A stretch of DNA of 64,000 nt, taken from positions 186,001 to 250,000 of the forward strand of contig NZ_LYPB01000049.1 of NCBI RefSeq assembly GCF_001653565.1, in the 5' to 3' direction. Shown piece after piece: positions 44,277 to 52,718 of the stretch; position 1 is the first letter of the stretch, and the number at the start of each line of letters is the position of its first letter. The stretch comes from Paenibacillus oryzisoli. GTDB taxonomy: Bacteria > Bacillota > Bacilli > Paenibacillales > NBRC-103111. The notes below the pieces were generated by a model. That model was not told where the DNA came from. It did not search any database and saw nothing but the letters and a program-made list of their open reading frames with translations. The position numbers and the translations under genes are program-made.

Positions 44277-47200
44277 CTATTCCATTTTCATAGCAACTGC
44301 GGCCATATCAAGATAATCAATCTTCAGATCTTGATTAACATCGTACCTAAGAACAGTCGACCAATCAGGGCTTGCTGATGTTTTGCCATAATTGATCAAA
44401 ATTGGATACAGATCGCTGACGCTAATCCGATTGTCACCATTCAAGTCCTCAGGCTTCCGCTTATTCACGGTCAGTTTAAAGGCGTCTACAGCCCCTAAGA
44501 GTACGCTCGTTGCCGTATCAATCTGCGACTGAGTCACGGCAGTGTCCGCCTCTACGGCCTTCGCTGCGTTAATCGCCGATTGAAGCGTCGCTTTGGCACC
44601 TGCTGGATACTGTCCGATCAGTGTTCCCTCTACCGAAGCTGTATAAAGTGCCTCTGCGGCAACAATAGCTGCGGTTAAGTTTGTTTTGTTTGCATATTGC
44701 ACGTTGACTGTAAGCTTGTGGGAAGCCAACGTGCTTTCAAGACCTGCGCCGACAACGGCAATGGAAGCGGCTTGAAGATCTACACTGCCATTCGTTCCAT
44801 TCGCTTTGGATGTAAAGTTCAACTCGAACACATCGCTGTTCGCCTTAATGGCTTTAGCTGCACCTAAACTTGAAGCAATGATACGCACTTGGCCCGCAAC
44901 TGGGGTTTTCGTCGAAAGTATGTCGAAACCTTCCTTCAACGACGCAGCTGAGATGAAATCCAGTTTGGTCGCATCATACGTTACAGTCGCATCCAGCGCA
45001 TATACGCTGTCCGTCACACTGTCGAGACTGTACGTGACCTTGAAGCTTTGACCTCCATCTACCGTTGCCGGACCTGTCAGCTTATTGTTCAAGTTCTGAT
45101 TCGGAATCGGTATTGGACCCGTCCGCGTAAAGCGAACGCCATCGGCCAGAATAAAATTGCCTTGTGTATAAGCATTGGTGACAACTACGCTTCCCGATTC
45201 CCCTTTATGGAAAGGGTAGCTGCCAATTTTGTACCAACTCTTCCCATTTTGCGATTGATTCACCGGGACTGTTTCGGAACCGTTTGCATGATGAATGGTA
45301 AAAGGTGCGTTCTGCGTCCCCGTCGTAATATGCTGCCATACATAGACATCATACATACCGTCAGTCGGAATAGCTGGCTTGTAGCTCACGCTGGATGCTC
45401 CGTCTTTGGTTGTATTTAAAGCAAAATTACCTTTGTTTGCATCTGCATTTGTTCTGCTTTCCCATTGGCCTAAGAGGGTGACGCCAGTAGGATCTGAATT
45501 ATCCATGGAGATAGTAACATTCTCTGGCACCAACTCAAAGCTAACGTTATCAAACACAATTTTACCTACTCCTGAAAGGATGCCCACATTAAGCACTAAG
45601 TTTATGGGCCCAGTGACTTCATAAGTTTGACTGTAATTGACATACTGATTCGTTAACGTAACTGGGGCAAGCTGATGATCGACAGTCCCATCCCAAATGT
45701 TCAATTCAGGCTGCACATCGCTGCCTTCCAACTTTTTAATCTGCGCAGAGAGTACGTATGTACCAGGCTGGGTGATAGATACTTGCTGGTACAAAAACGT
45801 TCTATTACTCGGCGCTCCTGCCGAATTGAATTCAGCCGCGCTCTGTCCTGCAAATTGAGAAGTCTTCGTCACATAGGCATTGGTTCCATATACACCTCTG
45901 TTCCAGCCCATCGTCCAATCTGGCAGCAGCACAGCGGACGTGCCTCCTTCCGGGTCTCCGCTTACACGTTCAAAGTCCCCATTTTTCACTGTCGCAAGTG
46001 GCACATCTCCCGTAACTTTCGTGATTTGTAATGGAGCTTGAGAGACAATAAACAAGCTATTCTTTTTCATCAAGCGTTTCGTTCCATCGAAATCCGTAAC
46101 CGGGACAGCATTACCGTAGGCATCCTGCGCGCTAACGATTTGCTCTGCGTTGGCAACTGTGACATATAACAATAGGTCATCTGCTGATAGTACACTTAGA
46201 TACTTTCCATCCGTACGTCTCAGATAGTGATTGGTTTTTAGGAAATTAGCCCCTTCAAAGTTAGCATACGAACCTAAATATTCATCAGCCTTACGAATAT
46301 GATGCTGCAGTGTTGCTAATGCCTGATACATTTCTGTTGGCGACTGGGAATGCCGTGTAACGAACGTATCTTCAGCTGGTGTGCCCATGTTGAAATATTT
46401 AGCTGTACCTACGCTCAAGAAATCCATGTAATTCCACACAGTGTCATAAATGCGCCATGGCGTATAGGTGCTATTAAGTGGGTACACCTCCGACTGCCAC
46501 AACTGCAGATTCGGGTGATTCGTTTTGGCTTGCCCATAAGCGGTAAGAATATCTGAGATTCCTTGTGTTCCGACATATCCATGCACATTGTAAATATCGT
46601 AATAGTTAATATTATTCCCCTTCAGTGTATCAACCGCCATTTGGCGATCTGCAGCTCCGTCTGGTGTTGCAAATCCGCTTGTTGTTACGTAGAGCTCAAG
46701 ATCTTGACCCGTCGCCAGCTTATGTTCGGATTTCACACGCTGCGCTTGTTCATAAGCTATTTTTTGCATCAGGATATATTCTTCCATTGTACCTGAGAAA
46801 GCAGCTGTGACTGCTTTGGGATGTGAAGTTGGGTGGAAGTTCACTTCGTTGAGGACCTCCCAATACTTCACCTTACCGGCATAGCGCTTCATCGACTGGT
46901 AGACATAGTTGGACCAATCCTCGCCTGTTCCTGGCGTCCCGTTCGTATACTTGATATCCTTCGGCACCCAACGTTCCGCTCGATACATAAGATCCTTCAA
47001 GTCTGCTGAAATATCCTGTTCAGAAGGTCTACTGGATGCCCAATCGGAAGGGTAACCAAGCACGGCGAGCACATCCATTCCTGCTTCTTGTGCTTTCTCC
47101 ACGTAAGCATCGCTTTTGATCCAATCGAAATTGCCTTTGGTTGGCTCAACGGCATACCATAAGAACTGCAACGCACCTTCCCAACCGCGCGTTGCGCTCG

Positions 47201-49292
47201 TATTAATTTTGGTCCATGCCGACATATCATAGTCATAATTCGCATGCTGTCCATAATAATTGGCATATTTACCATCAGCTACGCCTGCTTCATCTACGGG
47301 TACTTTGGATATGCCACTCTTATAGACGATAGGTGCGGTGTTGCTTGAACTCACTGTTGTTTCCAAATACCAGAAGCCTACCTTATTCTTCAGCAAGGGA
47401 AGCGGCAGCTCCTCAATACCATACGTACCCCCAGCTGCTACTTGCACAGTATGGTTCTCGGTAAATTCCACCTTCCCGTAAGGATCTGTTGCTTTAATGC
47501 TTACGTTGTAGCTCTTGGTACTGTCTCCATAATTAACCGTCATAACTGGATAGACAGCGTCTTCGCCTGAATAGTACACCTGTTTCTCATTTCGAAATGC
47601 AGGCTTTACTACGCTGTATTTGGCTGAGTTATGCCAAGGAGTAATAAATTTCTGGGATTGAATGTCTTGGCCAAATGTAATGTCAGCAAGTAGTGCCGTA
47701 TCCGTTCCCCGGCTGAAAGTCTGTGCCGTGTGCTCTAGTTCACTTGCACTTAGCGCTTTGGTTGAAACCCTAACTTGGCTGACATTAAACGGACTGCTGC
47801 GTTCTACCATGAATTCGTAGGGCATGAACTTCTCCATTACCGCTGGGGCAGTTACAGGAGTTGGAGGTGTAACTTCAACACCATCTTTATAAATAGCGGC
47901 ATAACCGCCAGTTCCCATTTTCCAAGTAAATGCTAAATTAAATGACTGACCAACTTGATAGCTGAGTTGATTCGGCTGTGCATAGGCATATGCACCATTG
48001 GTTCCTTCCCCGTTTCTCACAAAAAAGGTAAGCGGTTGTTCATACACTGCATTCGCACCGGTAGGCTTCTTACTCGGCGGTGGAATATGTGCCTGAATCA
48101 ACGTATTACCGGGACCACTTTGTTCCGGAATTAATTTGAACAAGAAATCCCACGTGTTACCGAATTCCTCGTAAGGTTTATCCAGACGCACCCGAAGCTC
48201 AATCGTCCCTTCATTCGGATTGAATATTCCCGGTGCATAATCACGGTACCAAGTTGGTGTATCCGTGAAATTGCCTTCATCACCAGGGGTCGTGACTGGA
48301 CTTGGCGCAATCGTTACTGCGAGGCTAATCGTAGCTGATGCATCACCCATACTCAGTTTTATGTTAGCGTTTTCATTTACATCCGAAGTTGTCAAATTCT
48401 TAGCTTTTAGCAGCAGTTTACCATCTACCACTTTCAAATATGTACCATCGACTGGAGCTACTGCGGTAATTTGAATATTAGGGTTACTTGAATTCCCCGT
48501 CTTCAATCGAAGAACCTGTTCATACACGCTCGAACCAACTGTCGTACTAGCCGCAATTGTGCCTGTCACTTCGTATTTCGCTTTTTCCAGATCAACTGCC
48601 CATTGGTTCATGGATGCCGTCATGTCGGCATCACGCGCAACTTTGATTGCATCCAGTCCTGCTTGGTCTGGCAGCTCTCCGACTTTGATGAACTTAATGC
48701 CGTCAATGGCAATCGGAATCGTGCCATTCGCAGCAGGCGCTACTGGCGGGAACAACTGATACCCAGTTCCACCAGCTGTAACCGTATAAGTCTGTCCGCT
48801 TCGGAAAGGGTATACGCCGTATTGCACCCATGCATCTGTCCCGTTGCCTGAACTCGGGTTGTTAATCACATGTTCACCTGCGACATGTGTAATCTTATAC
48901 GGGACGTTGCCGGCATACCAGCGCGTCGTAGCAGGCTTCCTTACGTAGAATGCGTACATGCCATCCTGCGGAAACTGAGGTGCAAACGTCATGCTTTGAG
49001 GCGTTTCCTTGTTCAAATTCGCATAAGTAAATCTGCTTTGATACGTTCCACTTGCTCCCTGTATGAAGTTCGCCACGCTTGGCGGAGCTGCAAACCCCGT
49101 GTACGTGACACTCGGATCTTGATCGTCAATGATTACGCCAATCTCTTCAGCACCCAGCACATCGCCTGTAGCTGCATAAACCGCTGTCATTCCAATTGGA
49201 ACGATGCTAATTAGCAGCGTCGCAATCATGATCAGTGCTATGACCTTTTTTACAACACGACTTCTCCTTACTCCTGTTAACCTGTTCAACAT
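44277..49292 (-). CDS. 1671-aa secreted clan GH-A glycosidase with cohesin-like and dockerin-like modules
   Basis: Signal peptide (IALIMIATLLISIVPIGMTAVYA), then a golvesin/Xly-type beta module (~45-200), a linker and laminin-G-like region (~330-530), beta domains, a TIM barrel (~690-1050) with probable acid/base E816 in WEVLNEVNF and nucleophile E935 in LWQSEVYP, a carbohydrate-binding region, a second golvesin-like module (~1290-1400), a cohesin-like domain (~1400-1535), a FIVAR helical domain (~1540-1610) and a C-terminal dockerin-like pair of calcium loops (DLNGDNRISVSDL; DVNQDLKIDYLDM). It would be exported and cut polysaccharide; family within clan GH-A is not clear (GH39/GH5-like). Promoter carries shared box B. 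Downstream neighbour is the cohesin-SLH protein. Confidence 0.8.
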   Translation of the reverse strand: MLNRLTGVRRSRVVKKVIALIMIATLLISIVPIGMTAVYAATGDVLGAEEIGVIIDDQDPSVTYTGFAAPPSVANFIQGASGTYQSRFTYANLNKETPQSMTFAPQFPQDGMYAFYVRKPATTRWYAGNVPYKITHVAGEHVINNPSSGNGTDAWVQYGVYPFRSGQTYTVTAGGTGYQLFPPVAPAANGTIPIAIDGIKFIKVGELPDQAGLDAIKVARDADMTASMNQWAVDLEKAKYEVTGTIAASTTVGSSVYEQVLRLKTGNSSNPNIQITAVAPVDGTYLKVVDGKLLLKAKNLTTSDVNENANIKLSMGDASATISLAVTIAPSPVTTPGDEGNFTDTPTWYRDYAPGIFNPNEGTIELRVRLDKPYEEFGNTWDFLFKLIPEQSGPGNTLIQAHIPPPSKKPTGANAVYEQPLTFFVRNGEGTNGAYAYAQPNQLSYQVGQSFNLAFTWKMGTGGYAAIYKDGVEVTPPTPVTAPAVMEKFMPYEFMVERSSPFNVSQVRVSTKALSASELEHTAQTFSRGTDTALLADITFGQDIQSQKFITPWHNSAKYSVVKPAFRNEKQVYYSGEDAVYPVMTVNYGDSTKSYNVSIKATDPYGKVEFTENHTVQVAAGGTYGIEELPLPLLKNKVGFWYLETTVSSSNTAPIVYKSGISKVPVDEAGVADGKYANYYGQHANYDYDMSAWTKINTSATRGWEGALQFLWYAVEPTKGNFDWIKSDAYVEKAQEAGMDVLAVLGYPSDWASSRPSEQDISADLKDLMYRAERWVPKDIKYTNGTPGTGEDWSNYVYQSMKRYAGKVKYWEVLNEVNFHPTSHPKAVTAAFSGTMEEYILMQKIAYEQAQRVKSEHKLATGQDLELYVTTSGFATPDGAADRQMAVDTLKGNNINYYDIYNVHGYVGTQGISDILTAYGQAKTNHPNLQLWQSEVYPLNSTYTPWRIYDTVWNYMDFLSVGTAKYFNMGTPAEDTFVTRHSQSPTEMYQALATLQHHIRKADEYLGSYANFEGANFLKTNHYLRRTDGKYLSVLSADDLLLYVTVANAEQIVSAQDAYGNAVPVTDFDGTKRLMKKNSLFIVSQAPLQITKVTGDVPLATVKNGDFERVSGDPEGGTSAVLLPDWTMGWNRGVYGTNAYVTKTSQFAGQSAAEFNSAGAPSNRTFLYQQVSITQPGTYVLSAQIKKLEGSDVQPELNIWDGTVDHQLAPVTLTNQYVNYSQTYEVTGPINLVLNVGILSGVGKIVFDNVSFELVPENVTISMDNSDPTGVTLLGQWESRTNADANKGNFALNTTKDGASSVSYKPAIPTDGMYDVYVWQHITTGTQNAPFTIHHANGSETVPVNQSQNGKSWYKIGSYPFHKGESGSVVVTNAYTQGNFILADGVRFTRTGPIPIPNQNLNNKLTGPATVDGGQSFKVTYSLDSVTDSVYALDATVTYDATKLDFISAASLKEGFDILSTKTPVAGQVRIIASSLGAAKAIKANSDVFELNFTSKANGTNGSVDLQAASIAVVGAGLESTLASHKLTVNVQYANKTNLTAAIVAAEALYTASVEGTLIGQYPAGAKATLQSAINAAKAVEADTAVTQSQIDTATSVLLGAVDAFKLTVNKRKPEDLNGDNRISVSDLYPILINYGKTSASPDWSTVLRYDVNQDLKIDYLDMAAVAMKME

Positions 49293-49371
49293 TTTCCAAA
49301 CACACCTCCGATGATTATGATCACGCCAGCAATAAGTCTTTAGTCACCTCAGCTCTTATGGGTATGATCTT

Positions 49372-49443
49372 ATTCTAAGAAAAGGATGTATGCGTTCACA
49401 ACAGGACAGAAGTAAGATATCTATGACAAAAGGACGGACTATT
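49372..49443 (-). promoter_or_regulatory. promoter with shared activator box, copy B
   Basis: Minus strand TTGTGA (49401-49396), 18-bp spacer, TAGAAT (49377-49372), with the conserved box at 49397-49443 just upstream. Arrangement is the same as copy A at 39.3 kb. It abuts the AraC gene stop. Confidence 0.6.
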
Positions 49444-50322
49444 TCACTGCTTGCCAATATTAGAATTCATCGCCATAAACTGGCTGGGCATAACGCCGAC
49501 TGTAGCCTTGAATGATCGACTGAATAAATAAATGCTCGAAAAACCCACCTGTTCAGCAATAGCGGTTAAAGTTTGCGTCCCTTCAATTATTCTGATTTTC
49601 GCTTGTTCGATACGAATATGCGTCAAATATTTATGAATCGTAATACCAAGCTGCTCTTTAAATAGAAACGATAAATGATTCGTCGAAATTCCGACATGCT
49701 CACTTATCGTATGATTATCCAGTTCAGGATCCCAATATCTTTCATTTATGAATGTAATGGTGTTCTCTATGAACATCCAGCCCTTCGTCATCTTTCCTTC
49801 TCTAGCGTGATGACCCACCTGCCCCTTCATAAATAGGACTAATAATTCCAGACATATCCCCTTAAGAATCAACGAAAAGCCGGATCTCTTGTCCAAGAAC
49901 TCCTTCTGCATGATTAGGAATCTCTTCTTTAGCTCGATCCGGTCCGGTAAGCTCAAGTGGGATATTGGACTTGCAGATGCGAACTGCATCTCCTTGGCTG
50001 GAATCGCTTTCCGCTCTTCCGTAATCGCTTGATCCTTCCAAGTGCTTCGTTCTTCCTCATAGTACAAATCAAAATGTACGATATACTGGATCAGTGGCAC
50101 CTCTGACGTAGAGCGAATAATATGCGCCATGAAGGGTGGCATGAGCAGTATGTCGCCTTCCTTCACTTGGTATTTGATCCCATCCAAAAAGAACTCCGCT
50201 TCCCCTTGTTCGATATACGTAAACACATGGTCATAATCCATCCATTCACCCGCTAGAGAGAAGGATTTGTGAATTTTGACCACTCTGACGAAAGGCGTTA
50301 TGCCGTTCATCCAATTCTCCAT
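49444..50322 (-). CDS. AraC-family transcriptional regulator with cupin-like sensor
   Basis: A 292-aa regulator: N-terminal cupin-like fold (FTYIEQGEAEFFLDG; VKEGDILLMPPFMAHII) and C-terminal double helix-turn-helix (NHTISEHVGISTNHLSFLFK; LTAIAEQVGFSSIYLFSRSF). ATG at 50322 with GGAGG seven bases upstream. Last gene of an operon with the Zn-ADH-like and Gfo/Idh/MocA genes. It could respond to an intracellular sugar and control that operon or the 1671-aa glycosidase gene just downstream. Confidence 0.9.
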   Translation of the reverse strand: MENWMNGITPFVRVVKIHKSFSLAGEWMDYDHVFTYIEQGEAEFFLDGIKYQVKEGDILLMPPFMAHIIRSTSEVPLIQYIVHFDLYYEEERSTWKDQAITEERKAIPAKEMQFASASPISHLSLPDRIELKKRFLIMQKEFLDKRSGFSLILKGICLELLVLFMKGQVGHHAREGKMTKGWMFIENTITFINERYWDPELDNHTISEHVGISTNHLSFLFKEQLGITIHKYLTHIRIEQAKIRIIEGTQTLTAIAEQVGFSSIYLFSRSFKATVGVMPSQFMAMNSNIGKQ

Positions 50323-50356
50323 ATACATCCCTCCTGCGGAATGATTGATGATCACC

Positions 50357-51532
50357 TTAATATTTAACAGTTATTCGTGCACCCTTTGACGCCGACTTGG
50401 CAATCGCATCCAACACCACTTGATTCCGATACCCATCCTCGAAGCTTGGAGACGGATTGGTATTGGTTGAAATGCCTTCCATAAACGCATGCATCAGATT
50501 TATAAAAGTGTGTTCATAGCCAATTCCATGACCAGCCGGCCAGTAAGCTCCAGCATACGGGTGTATGCTTTCTGTACATTGAATTGTTCTAAAACCTTGC
50601 ATGCCGAACTCATCCTTGTCCAAGTATAACTGAAGGGTGTTCATATTTTCCATATCCCAGCGCAAAGAACCCCTCGATCCATTGATTTCAAGGCGATTGC
50701 CATTGCGGTTTCCTTTGCCATATCGTGAAGCTTCAAATACGCCGAAGGCCCCATTTTCAAACTTGGCCAGCGCCGCAACAGCATCATCTACCTCTACATC
50801 TGCTAAGACCTGTTCACCAGTCCCAGCAGTTGGACCTGCAGTAGTAGGACCTGGTAAGCCCTCCATAGGCCTTTGTTTAATAAATGTTTCCATCATGCCA
50901 CTAACCTCTTCGATTTCACCCACCAGAAACCGCGCCAAATCAATGGAATGAGCCATAAGATCGCCTAAAGTCCCTGATCCGCAAATATCTTTTCTTAAAC
51001 GCCAGACGAGGGGAAAATCGGCATCCATGAGCCAATCTTGTAAGTATTGCGCTCTTATATGATAGATTTCCCCTAGAACTCCTTGTTCAATGAGCTTTTT
51101 GGCATACTGAATGGCGGGCGAGAAGCGGTAATTATGTGAGATCATATGGATCACACCAGCTTTTTGAGCAGCCTTCCACATGGTGAAAGCTTGTTCTTTA
51201 TCCATGGCGAGTGGTTTCTCGCAAATAATATGCTTCCCCGCTTGAGCTGCAGCTATGGCAATTTCCGCATGCAAATGATTCGGAGTACCGATATCAATCA
51301 CATCTATATCGTCTCTCTCGATTACACGACGCCAATCCGTCTCATAGGATAACCATCCAAATTTATCTCCTGCTTGTTTGACATTAGCTTCATCACGACC
51401 AACAATTGTTTGCAGGACAGGCTCGATATCTGTATTGAAATAAAAAGGTAAATCTCGGTACGCATGACTATGCGCTTTGCCCATAAATTTGTAACCGATC
51501 ATACCAATGCGAACTTTTCTTTTCAAACTCAT
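50357..51532 (-). CDS. Gfo/Idh/MocA-family sugar oxidoreductase
   Basis: A 391-aa NAD(P)-dependent dehydrogenase. N-terminal Rossmann fold (IGMIGYKFMGKAHSHAYR) and the family EKP motif (CEKPLAMD) followed by a C-terminal alpha/beta substrate domain (DLMAHSIDLARFLVGE). Such enzymes oxidise or reduce sugars, inositols or sugar acids. The ATG overlaps the stop of the upstream dehydrogenase by 4 bp (ATGA), so the two are translated together and probably act in one pathway. Substrate unknown. Confidence 0.92.
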   Translation of the reverse strand: MSLKRKVRIGMIGYKFMGKAHSHAYRDLPFYFNTDIEPVLQTIVGRDEANVKQAGDKFGWLSYETDWRRVIERDDIDVIDIGTPNHLHAEIAIAAAQAGKHIICEKPLAMDKEQAFTMWKAAQKAGVIHMISHNYRFSPAIQYAKKLIEQGVLGEIYHIRAQYLQDWLMDADFPLVWRLRKDICGSGTLGDLMAHSIDLARFLVGEIEEVSGMMETFIKQRPMEGLPGPTTAGPTAGTGEQVLADVEVDDAVAALAKFENGAFGVFEASRYGKGNRNGNRLEINGSRGSLRWDMENMNTLQLYLDKDEFGMQGFRTIQCTESIHPYAGAYWPAGHGIGYEHTFINLMHAFMEGISTNTNPSPSFEDGYRNQVVLDAIAKSASKGARITVKY

Positions 51533-52539
51533 GCCTCGCTCCAATCAAATAATACACCGCTGTACTGATCTTTATTTAATCGGAGACCCTCATAAGCTGT
51601 CTTGGCTTCTTCTGGCTTCAACACATGGCTAATTAAAGGTTCGATCTGCAGTCGTTTCTGTTTCATCAGCTCGAAAATAATAGTCGAATTTCTGACCAAG
51701 GAATGTTTAACAAACTCGTTGGGTTCAATCGGATAACGCCATTCATGCGCTCCTTTGAAAGTAATACATCCTCTATTATACAGATGACAATAATTCAGAA
51801 CCTCCGTCACGTCCGTGTTATATTCACCGCGAGGACTGCCTAAGAAAATGATTTCCCCTAGCTTGGCGACATAAGGAAGACTCTGGATGGCTACTTGCGG
51901 GATACCTGTTGCCTCTATATGGGTTGAAACGCCCTTCCCATGGGTGATCTCGGCAATCTGTTCCTTTACGCTGTCTTGTCCACCATGCACACCATAACTC
52001 AAACCACATTGCTCGGCAATACGAAGTCGTTCCCCGGACAAATCTATACCTATCACTGTGGCGCCTTGAGCCTTCGCTAGCTGAGCAGCCATATTTCCGA
52101 TTAGACCAATCCCTGTTACGCTTACATAATCCCCGAACTCAATCGCCGAAACACGAATCGCTGTTGTTGCGACAGTAGCCATACGCGTAAAAGGTACCCA
52201 TTTCAAATCCAGATTCTCAGGAACTTGAAGAAAGGTTCCCCTAATCGAAACAACCTCATACTTACTGTGGCTCCCATAATGAAAAACAATATCACCTGGT
52301 GAAAATCCCGTTACACCTGCTCCAACTTCCACAATTTCACTCACTGCCGCATATCCAGGAATGCCTGGCATCGGGAACCAAGATTCATTCCCTGACAACA
52401 TGGCCAGTTCCGTCCCCGGACTGATTAAGGTGTACAGTTTCTTAACAAGTACCTCCTCTACGCCAATTTGTGCAGTGAAGTTCTCTTTCACCGTTTCAAC
52501 CTGCCATGGACTTTGGAACATTACTTTTTTGTTGATCAT
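51529..52539 (-). CDS. zinc-type alcohol dehydrogenase-like (MDR) protein
   Basis: A 336-aa medium-chain dehydrogenase: catalytic-domain start with SPGTELAMLSG, and a Rossmann core with GIGLIGNMAAQLAKAQGA. The Cys and the GHE motif that hold the catalytic zinc in classical alcohol dehydrogenases are not at their usual places (ISPGTEL; PGYAAVSE), as in the SPGTE subgroup, so it may act without catalytic zinc. The longer frame to 52638 would cross a terminator; ATG at 52539 (or the GTG before it) behind AAGGAG is the start. First gene of the ADH-Gfo/Idh-AraC operon; probably acts on a sugar alcohol or polyol. Confidence 0.85.
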   Translation of the reverse strand: MINKKVMFQSPWQVETVKENFTAQIGVEEVLVKKLYTLISPGTELAMLSGNESWFPMPGIPGYAAVSEIVEVGAGVTGFSPGDIVFHYGSHSKYEVVSIRGTFLQVPENLDLKWVPFTRMATVATTAIRVSAIEFGDYVSVTGIGLIGNMAAQLAKAQGATVIGIDLSGERLRIAEQCGLSYGVHGGQDSVKEQIAEITHGKGVSTHIEATGIPQVAIQSLPYVAKLGEIIFLGSPRGEYNTDVTEVLNYCHLYNRGCITFKGAHEWRYPIEPNEFVKHSLVRNSTIIFELMKQKRLQIEPLISHVLKPEEAKTAYEGLRLNKDQYSGVLFDWSEA

Positions 52540-52630
52540 CACATCGACACACTCCTTATATATGGATCTCATTTTCAATATAAATGTTTTTACTTGGAGC
52601 GTCTTTGATGGAAAGCATGATTTTTTATCT

Positions 52631-52666
52631 AAAAACACGGAACCCCATATGGAGTTCCGTGTTTTT
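52631..52666. terminator. strong bidirectional-looking terminator
   Basis: AAAAACACGGAAC and GTTCCGTGTTTTT pair around CCCATATGGA-type loop bases; A and T runs on both sides let it work in both directions. It ends the 1490-aa gene. Confidence 0.85.
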
Positions 52667-52718
52667 GTTCTTGCGATGTTCTACATGGTCAAAAATGGGG
52701 CTTAACCTCTGTTTCCTC

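Noticed and set aside
52540-52638. longer N-terminus for the zinc-type dehydrogenase
   Set aside because: Lies against the upstream terminator and lacks a ribosome site; AAGGAG stands before 52539.
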